Shown here piece after piece: positions 59,356 through 64,000 of a stretch of DNA of 64,000 bases. Both the position numbers and the translations under genes were made by a program. The notes beneath the pieces are model-generated. The model had not been told where the DNA came from. It saw nothing but the letters and a program-made list of their open reading frames with translations, and did not search any database. Origin of the DNA: Micromonospora cathayae (lineage in GTDB: Bacteria; Actinomycetota; Actinomycetes; Mycobacteriales; Micromonosporaceae); the NCBI RefSeq assembly GCF_028993575.1, contig NZ_CP118615.1:3596001-3660000 (forward strand), written 5' to 3'. How positions within the stretch are numbered: position 1 is the first letter of the stretch; the number at the start of each line of letters is the position of its first letter.

Positions 59356-60092
59356 CAGATGCCGCCGTCCACGTGCAGGGTCGCCCCGGTCACGTACGCC
59401 GCCAGCGGGCTGGCCAGCAGCAGCACCGCGTTGGCGACGTCCTCGGAGGTGCCCAGGCGGCGCAGCGCGGCGTTCGACTTGATCCGCTCGTACATCTCCG
59501 GGGGCAGGCCGGCGCCCGGCTCGGTCTCGATGATGCCCGGGGAGACCTCGTTGATCCGGATGCCGCGCGGCCCGACCTCCTTGCACACCGACCGCATCCA
59601 GCCGTTGATGGCGGCCTTGCTGGCGGTGTAGTGGGCCTTGCCGGCCAGCCCGCGGGTGCTCACCGACGCGCCGACCGCGACGATCGAGCCGCCTGCGCCG
59701 AGCAGCGGCAACGCGGTGTGGGTGACCAGGTGGAAGGCGGTCAGGTTGGTGTCCAGCACCCGCCGCCACTCGGCGAGGTCGACCTGCGCGGCCGGCGCGT
59801 GGCTGTCCACCCCGGCGCTGTTGACCACGATGTCCAGCCCGCCCAGCTCGGTCCGGGCGACCTCCACGAACCGGGTCACGTCCGCCTGGTCACGCAGGTC
59901 GGCCTGGACCACGTGGTGGTTGCCGTCGGTCGCCTTCAGGTCCCGGGTGAGGCTCTCCGCCGCCTCGTGGTCGGTCCGGTAGCAGGTGACGACCGAGGCG
60001 CCCGCCCCGGCCAGGGCGGTGACGATGGCCCGTCCGATCCCCCGGGTGCCGCCGGTGACCAGGGCGCGCTTGCCGGCCAGTTGAAGATCCAC
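59355..60092 (-). CDS. SDR-family reductase (FabG type), second copy
   Basis: 245 residues from GTG 60092 (GGAGGAAT just upstream). TGGTRGIG (13-20), Ser143 (GASVS), Tyr155 and Lys159 are all present, and the protein ends YVTGATLHVDGGI. It is a close paralogue of the 53.5-54.3 kb reductase, with identical spacing of all motifs. Note NSAG in place of NNAG at 91-94. It may reduce a second ketone, or a carbonyl on the starter-derived side chain. It overlaps the next gene by one start/stop (ATGA). Confidence 0.9.
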   Translation of the reverse strand: MDLQLAGKRALVTGGTRGIGRAIVTALAGAGASVVTCYRTDHEAAESLTRDLKATDGNHHVVQADLRDQADVTRFVEVARTELGGLDIVVNSAGVDSHAPAAQVDLAEWRRVLDTNLTAFHLVTHTALPLLGAGGSIVAVGASVSTRGLAGKAHYTASKAAINGWMRSVCKEVGPRGIRINEVSPGIIETEPGAGLPPEMYERIKSNAALRRLGTSEDVANAVLLLASPLAAYVTGATLHVDGGI

Positions 60093-60166
60093 GATTCCTC
60101 CGGATGTCGGGCGGCGCCGCCGGTGCACCCGACGGCGCCGCGCGTTCGATGGTGCTCAGGGATGGG

Positions 60167-61081
60167 TCAGACGAGCGTGACCAGGCGGTACATGCCCTCC
60201 GTCGCCCGCGCGTGGCCCGTCACCGGGTTCGTCGCGTACGAGTAGAGGAGGTACGCGCCGGCGGGCAGCTCGGTGCGGACGATGGCCTTCTGGCCGCCCG
60301 AGATCGGGGCGAGGCCGACCGGCATGGTGGTCACCGGGGACTCGGTCGGCCACTGGCCGTTCTTGATCGCCTCGAAGTACACCGCCACGTCCTCGGCGGT
60401 CGCCCCGTCCGCGAGCCGGGACAGCACCGCCTCGTTGTTGTGCCGGGTGGTGTTGACCACCAGGTGTTCCCCGGTGGCCCGCAGCTTCCGGTTGGGCAGC
60501 AGGAACGAGGCGGTGCCGTTGCGCTCCCGGTGCAGGACGTAGTCGTCCACGTCCGGGAACCGCGGCGTGCCCAGCCCGGTCACCGTCACCGGCTTCACCT
60601 GCGGCACCGCGGTGGCGCTGGTGTAGTCGAAGTTGACCAGGTGGTAGGTGCCCGGCAGCAGGAACTGCGTGAACGACACCCGCGAGTCCGGGGTGACGAC
60701 CGCGCCGCCCAGGTTCTCGGCACAGGCCTCCAGCTCCCGCTCGGCGGCGGCCCGGTCGGCCGGGTCCCAGGCGGACGTGGCGGCCAGCGCGGTCAGGTAC
60801 CGGTCGAGCGACACCCCGCTGCGCAGCTTGACCAGCAGCAGCGACCGGCCACCCGGCTCCGGGGTGCTGACCCGGAAGGTGACCGAGCCGCCCCGCAGCT
60901 GGCTCGGCGCGGTGAAACTGTCGGGGTGGATGACGATGTCGACCGTGGTCGGGACGGTGGTCGACACGGCGGCCTGGGCCGGCGCGGCCACCGACAGACC
61001 GGCCAGGGTGGCACCGGCGGCGGTGCCCAGCAACAGGCGACGACGGGAGATCGTCCGCCCGGAATCGGGTCTTGCGGTCAA
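60167..61081 (-). CDS. Tat-exported protein of unknown function
   Basis: 304 residues from TTG 61081, chosen because AGGAG lies 7 bases upstream and the longer frame would run into the OMT gene. The signal SRRRLLLGTAAGATLAGL is a twin-arginine type and ends ...PAQA (about 37). The mature part (about 38-304) is beta-rich: VDIVIHPDSFTAPSQLRGGSVTFRVSTPEPG, VSFTQFLLPGTYHLVNF, TTRHNNEAVLSRLADGATAEDVAVYFEAI and AYLLYSYATNPVTGHARA. Two repeats of a cupredoxin-like sandwich are possible, but copper ligands are not obvious. I do not recognise the family. Its place inside the cluster suggests an extracellular binding, sequestering or self-protection role. Confidence 0.7.
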   Translation of the reverse strand: MTARPDSGRTISRRRLLLGTAAGATLAGLSVAAPAQAAVSTTVPTTVDIVIHPDSFTAPSQLRGGSVTFRVSTPEPGGRSLLLVKLRSGVSLDRYLTALAATSAWDPADRAAAERELEACAENLGGAVVTPDSRVSFTQFLLPGTYHLVNFDYTSATAVPQVKPVTVTGLGTPRFPDVDDYVLHRERNGTASFLLPNRKLRATGEHLVVNTTRHNNEAVLSRLADGATAEDVAVYFEAIKNGQWPTESPVTTMPVGLAPISGGQKAIVRTELPAGAYLLYSYATNPVTGHARATEGMYRLVTLV

Positions 61082-61122
61082 GACTGTGCTCCTCACTGGA
61101 TGGATCGGATGGTCCCGACCGG

Positions 61123-62127
61123 TCAGGCGGTCTTCCGCCCGATCACGGCCGAGTCGGCGTCGGTCAGCGGCACGACCGAGGTCTCGGTGAAGCCGGCCGA
61201 GCGCATCCACCCCTGGCAGTCCGCCCCGGTGTACTCGCCGCCGCCCGGGGTGACGAGCTGCATGTTCAGGCTGAGCAGCAGGTTCGCCGGCTCGCGGCGG
61301 TCGTCGTCGATCAGGGCGTCGTACACCAGGACCTGCCCACCGACCGGCAGCGCCTCGTACGCTTTGCGCAGCAGGGCGATCCGCTGCTCGTCGTTCCAGT
61401 CGTGCAGCACGTGACCGAAGATCAGCACGTCGGCGCCCGGCAGGCTGTCGTTGAAGAAGTCACCCGGGTGGAAGGTCACCCGGTCGCTCATGCCCAGCCG
61501 GTCCATGTGCTCGTCGAAGAAGGGCTGCACCGGCGGCAGGTCGAAGGTGCCGGCCTTCAGGTGCGGGTGCGCCTTGGCGATCACCGCGCTGATGTTGCCG
61601 CGCGCCCCACCGATGTCAATGAAGGACGTCACCTCGGTCCAGTCGATCTTCTCGGCGAGCGCCGGGCCGACCGCCGAGTTCGCGCCGTCCATCGCGGACA
61701 TGAAGTTCCGCACCGACTCCGGCCGGGAGTAGAACTTGTTGAAGTCCCGGTCGGTGTGCGCCTGCATGTCGCCGGTCTTCAGCATCTCGGTCAGCTTGCC
61801 CCAGACGCCGTACTGCCAGGCGTGCATCCGCAGGAAGCCGCCCTGGTAGGACGGGTGCTTCGGGTCGAGCTGGTTGGCGGCGGCCGGGCTGATCGTGTAG
61901 CGGCCCTCGGCGTCCCGGTCGAGGACCTTCAGCGCGACCAGCGAGTCCAGGAAGTCCCGGGTGGACCGGGGGTGCAGGCTCAGCGCCTCGCGGATCTCCG
62001 GCTCGGTCTTGCCGCCCTCGGCGAGCACGCCGAACAGGCCCAGCTCGACGGCGCTGAGGAAGGTCTTGGCCGACCAGTAGCCCGCCGCGAGGTCGAGGAT
62101 CGACAGGTCAGAGGTCTTGGTTCCCAT
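61123..62127 (-). CDS. SAM-dependent O-methyltransferase (TcmO/DnrK family)
   Basis: 334 residues. The N-terminal dimerisation/winged-helix domain (about 1-100) is SDLSILDLAAGYWSAKTFLSAVELGLFGVLAEGGKTEPEIREALSL. The SAM domain has FIDIGGARGNISAVIAKAHPHLK (motif I), FDLPPVQPFFDEH and DVLIFGHVLHDWNDEQRIALLRKAYEALP, whose His is the usual catalytic base. It should methylate a phenolic hydroxyl of the aromatic product. AAGGAG lies before ATG 62127. The gap upstream has TCGA repeats at 11-base spacing. Confidence 0.93.
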   Translation of the reverse strand: MGTKTSDLSILDLAAGYWSAKTFLSAVELGLFGVLAEGGKTEPEIREALSLHPRSTRDFLDSLVALKVLDRDAEGRYTISPAAANQLDPKHPSYQGGFLRMHAWQYGVWGKLTEMLKTGDMQAHTDRDFNKFYSRPESVRNFMSAMDGANSAVGPALAEKIDWTEVTSFIDIGGARGNISAVIAKAHPHLKAGTFDLPPVQPFFDEHMDRLGMSDRVTFHPGDFFNDSLPGADVLIFGHVLHDWNDEQRIALLRKAYEALPVGGQVLVYDALIDDDRREPANLLLSLNMQLVTPGGGEYTGADCQGWMRSAGFTETSVVPLTDADSAVIGRKTA

Positions 62128-62197
62128 TACGCAGGCTCCTTCGGAAGGTGTGGTGCGGGCAGGTCGGGTCGTTGCCCGAAACGCTGGCAGCCGGGCC

Positions 62198-62214
62198 TCG
62201 ACCGGGGGTCGAAG
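62198..62214. promoter_or_regulatory. Possible SARP half-sites upstream of the O-methyltransferase
   Basis: CTCGACC and GTCGAAG cores are 11 bases apart in the 106-base gap before the OMT gene, about 70-85 bases upstream of its start. The match to the CGGCTCGAA motif of the other sites is only partial. Confidence 0.35.
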
Positions 62215-62233
62215 ACGGCTGGGAGGACGGCGG

Positions 62234-64000
62234 TCAGACGTCGACCCGGACCCGGTACAGGTCGAGCCACATGTTCAGCTGGAAGAGCATCTCCACGTGG
62301 GTCCGGGCCACCCAGGCGCGCGGGCCGGAGACCAGGGAGTCCGGGTCGGCGGCGAACGCCTTCGCGGCGGTCAGGTCGACCAGCCCGGCGATCGGCGCGT
62401 TGCGGTCGTCGACCAGGGCCAGGAGCTGGTCACAGAGCGCCTTCGCGTACGCCGAGTCCTGGGTCACCGGGTACGGCGACTTCTTGCGGTCCACGATGGA
62501 CGGCGGCAGCACGTCCTTCACGGCGGCGCGCAGCAGGCTCTTCTCCCGGCCGTCGAAGCTCTTCTGCGCCCACGGCGCGGAGTAGACGTACTGCACCAGC
62601 CGGTGGTCGCAGTACGGCAGGCGCAGCGCCAGCCCGACCGACCCGGCGATCGACTCGGAGTGCGGGATCAGCGTCTCCAGCCAGTTGGTGACGTTGAGGT
62701 ACCACATCTCCCGCATGCGCTTCTCCTGGCCGGTCTCACCCGGCAGCAGCGGCACCCGGCCCATCGCCTCCCGGTACCGGCCGCTGGTGTAGCCGCGCAT
62801 GTCGAGCCGGTCCAGCAGCCCGGCGTCGATCAGGTCGGTGCCCATGCCGTGCTTGCCGCCACCCCAGTGGGCCATCGCGATCCACGGGAAGGTCTGCGCC
62901 TCGATCAGCGGGGGCATCGACATCCACATGGTGCCGCCGAACACCCCGTCGGCGGCGTCGCCGAGCAGCGCGAGGGGGGTGTGCTCCTGCACCGCCCGGC
63001 ACAGCACGTACAGCGAGGTGTTCATGTTGCCCAGCGGGCTCGGCACGTCCTTGGCCCGCAGCGCGTTCACCGCCACAACCGGGTCGAGCAGGTCGGCGGT
63101 GTCCAGCACGATGTCGGTGTGCTCGGCGCCGATCGCGTCGACCAGCTCCTTCACGTACGGCGCGTCCGAGCTGCCCCACACCTCGTCCGGGGTGAACTCC
63201 TCGACCGACCCGAACGACACGGTGAAGGTGTGCAGCGGGCCCGCGCCGCGGGCCTTGAGCGCCTGCGCGGCCAGCGCGGTCACCCCGGAGGAGTCCAGGC
63301 CGCCGGAGAGCATCATGCCCAGCGGCACGTCCGCGGTGAGCTGCCCGCCCACCGAGTTCTCCAGCAGCTCCCGGACGGTCCGGACGGTGGTGTCCAGGTC
63401 GTCGGTGTGCTCCTGGGCGGTCAGCGCCCAGTACTGCTCCTCCCGTTGCCCGGACCGGGTGACCCGGACGACGTGCCCGGCGCGCACCTGGTGCATGCCC
63501 TTGAACACGCCGTGCCCGGGGGTGCCGGCGTAGGAGAGGATCTCCCGCAGGCCGTCCAGGTCCACCGCCGCCTCGACCAGCGGGTGGTCCAGGATCGCCT
63601 TGCGCTCGGACGCGAACACCACGCCGTGCGGGGTGGGGTGGTAGAACATCGGCTTGTTGCCCAGCCGGTCCCGGACCAGCAGCAGCTCCTCGCGGCGGAC
63701 GTCCCACACCGCGAACGCGTACCCGCCGTCCAGCTTCTCCGCCAGCCCGGCGCCCCACTGCAGGTACGCGTACCCGACGACCTCGGCGTCGCCCCGGGTG
63801 CGGAACCGGTGCCCGTGCGACTCCAGTTCGGCGCGCAGCGCGGGCGCGTTGTAGACGTCCCCGTCGAAGGCGACCACGGCGAGGGTCTGCCCGTCCGCCT
63901 CGACCACGAACGGCTGTCCCCGGCCGTCCAGTTCGACCAGGGCGAGCCGGCGGTGACCGATGGCCGCGCGCGGGGACGTCCACACCCCCTCGGCGTCCGG
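62234..64000 (-). CDS. AsnB-type glutamine amidotransferase (5' end beyond window)
   Basis: 588 codons are visible; the family is about 610-640 residues, so roughly 30-40 N-terminal residues, including the catalytic Cys2, lie past the right edge. The glutaminase half shows GHRRLALVELDGRGQPF, AFDGDVYNAPALRAEL, RTRGDAEVVGYAYLQWG and NKPMFYHPTPHGVVFASERKAIL. The synthetase half has the ATP loop MMLSGGLDSSGVTALAAQAL. Homologues in oxytetracycline (OxyD), lysolipin and xantholipin clusters amidate a polyketide carboxyl, which can later close to a lactam. Here it is the best evidence for nitrogen in the product. Confidence 0.93.
   Translation of the reverse strand, partial: PDAEGVWTSPRAAIGHRRLALVELDGRGQPFVVEADGQTLAVVAFDGDVYNAPALRAELESHGHRFRTRGDAEVVGYAYLQWGAGLAEKLDGGYAFAVWDVRREELLLVRDRLGNKPMFYHPTPHGVVFASERKAILDHPLVEAAVDLDGLREILSYAGTPGHGVFKGMHQVRAGHVVRVTRSGQREEQYWALTAQEHTDDLDTTVRTVRELLENSVGGQLTADVPLGMMLSGGLDSSGVTALAAQALKARGAGPLHTFTVSFGSVEEFTPDEVWGSSDAPYVKELVDAIGAEHTDIVLDTADLLDPVVAVNALRAKDVPSPLGNMNTSLYVLCRAVQEHTPLALLGDAADGVFGGTMWMSMPPLIEAQTFPWIAMAHWGGGKHGMGTDLIDAGLLDRLDMRGYTSGRYREAMGRVPLLPGETGQEKRMREMWYLNVTNWLETLIPHSESIAGSVGLALRLPYCDHRLVQYVYSAPWAQKSFDGREKSLLRAAVKDVLPPSIVDRKKSPYPVTQDSAYAKALCDQLLALVDDRNAPIAGLVDLTAAKAFAADPDSLVSGPRAWVARTHVEMLFQLNMWLDLYRVRVDV

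Overview
The window reads as chromosome from a high-GC actinomycete, most likely a Micromonosporaceae member (Micromonospora or a close relative). This is inferred from the very high GC third-position bias, frequent GTG/TTG starts, XRE-DUF397 and GPP34 genes, a CebR-type cellulase operator, a SigF-like sigma factor and LLM-type oxidoreductase genes. It is not proven, because no rRNA or tRNA lies in the window.

Region 1 (1-33.4 kb) is ordinary chromosome. It holds a truncated PAC2-family gene, a wall-associated transglycosylase-like protein, EcsC and SGNH proteins, a semialdehyde dehydrogenase, a secreted M7-S1 fusion protease, GH30 and GH9 glycoside hydrolases (the GH9 with a perfect CebR box), PP2C, HrpB, an XRE/DUF397 pair, GPP34, an APC permease, a stress sigma factor, a PLD-like enzyme, pirin, a BBE-type flavin oxidase, a multicopper oxidase and an MMPL transporter. 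Convergent gene pairs are mostly separated by near-perfect GC-rich hairpins. The stretch ends with a lone IS3-type orfA and about 1.4 kb of DNA without a gene, which gets visibly AT-richer toward a SARP regulator.

Region 2 (34.8-64 kb, running off the right edge) is one aromatic polyketide cluster. Reading leftward on the minus strand from the right edge it carries: AsnB-type amidotransferase (cut by the edge), O-methyltransferase, Tat-secreted protein of unknown function, SDR, beta-hydroxyacid-dehydrogenase-like reductase, TcmI-type cyclase, cupin cyclase, KS-alpha, KS-beta, ACP, aromatase/cyclase, second SDR, two ABM monooxygenases, fused AccD-AccA carboxyltransferase, a DpsC-like ketosynthase III, a POT-family transporter, DUF5988, a small membrane protein, a FAD hydroxylase and a 3141-residue modular type I PKS. 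The order TcmI-cupin-KS-KS-ACP-cyclase copies tcmI-J-K-L-M-N, and many genes overlap by 4 bases (ATGA/GTGA).

The most interesting point is how the two PKS types seem to be joined. The type I enzyme is a KSQ loading module plus one fully reducing module, with two methylmalonyl-type acyltransferases and no thioesterase. It is predicted to build a C6 branched acyl chain (2-methylpentanoyl). The KSIII has the Ser-His-Asp arrangement of DpsC rather than Cys-His-Asn and is the natural candidate to pass that chain to the type II minimal PKS. Small residues at the KS-beta gate suggest a long chain. With the amidotransferase, two quinone-forming monooxygenases and an OMT, the likely product is a pentangular-type aromatic polyketide with a branched alkyl side chain and possibly a lactam or amide. 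A shared 9-base motif (CGGCTCGAA) in three upstream regions, two of them with 11-base-spaced repeats, suggests a SARP regulon inside the cluster.
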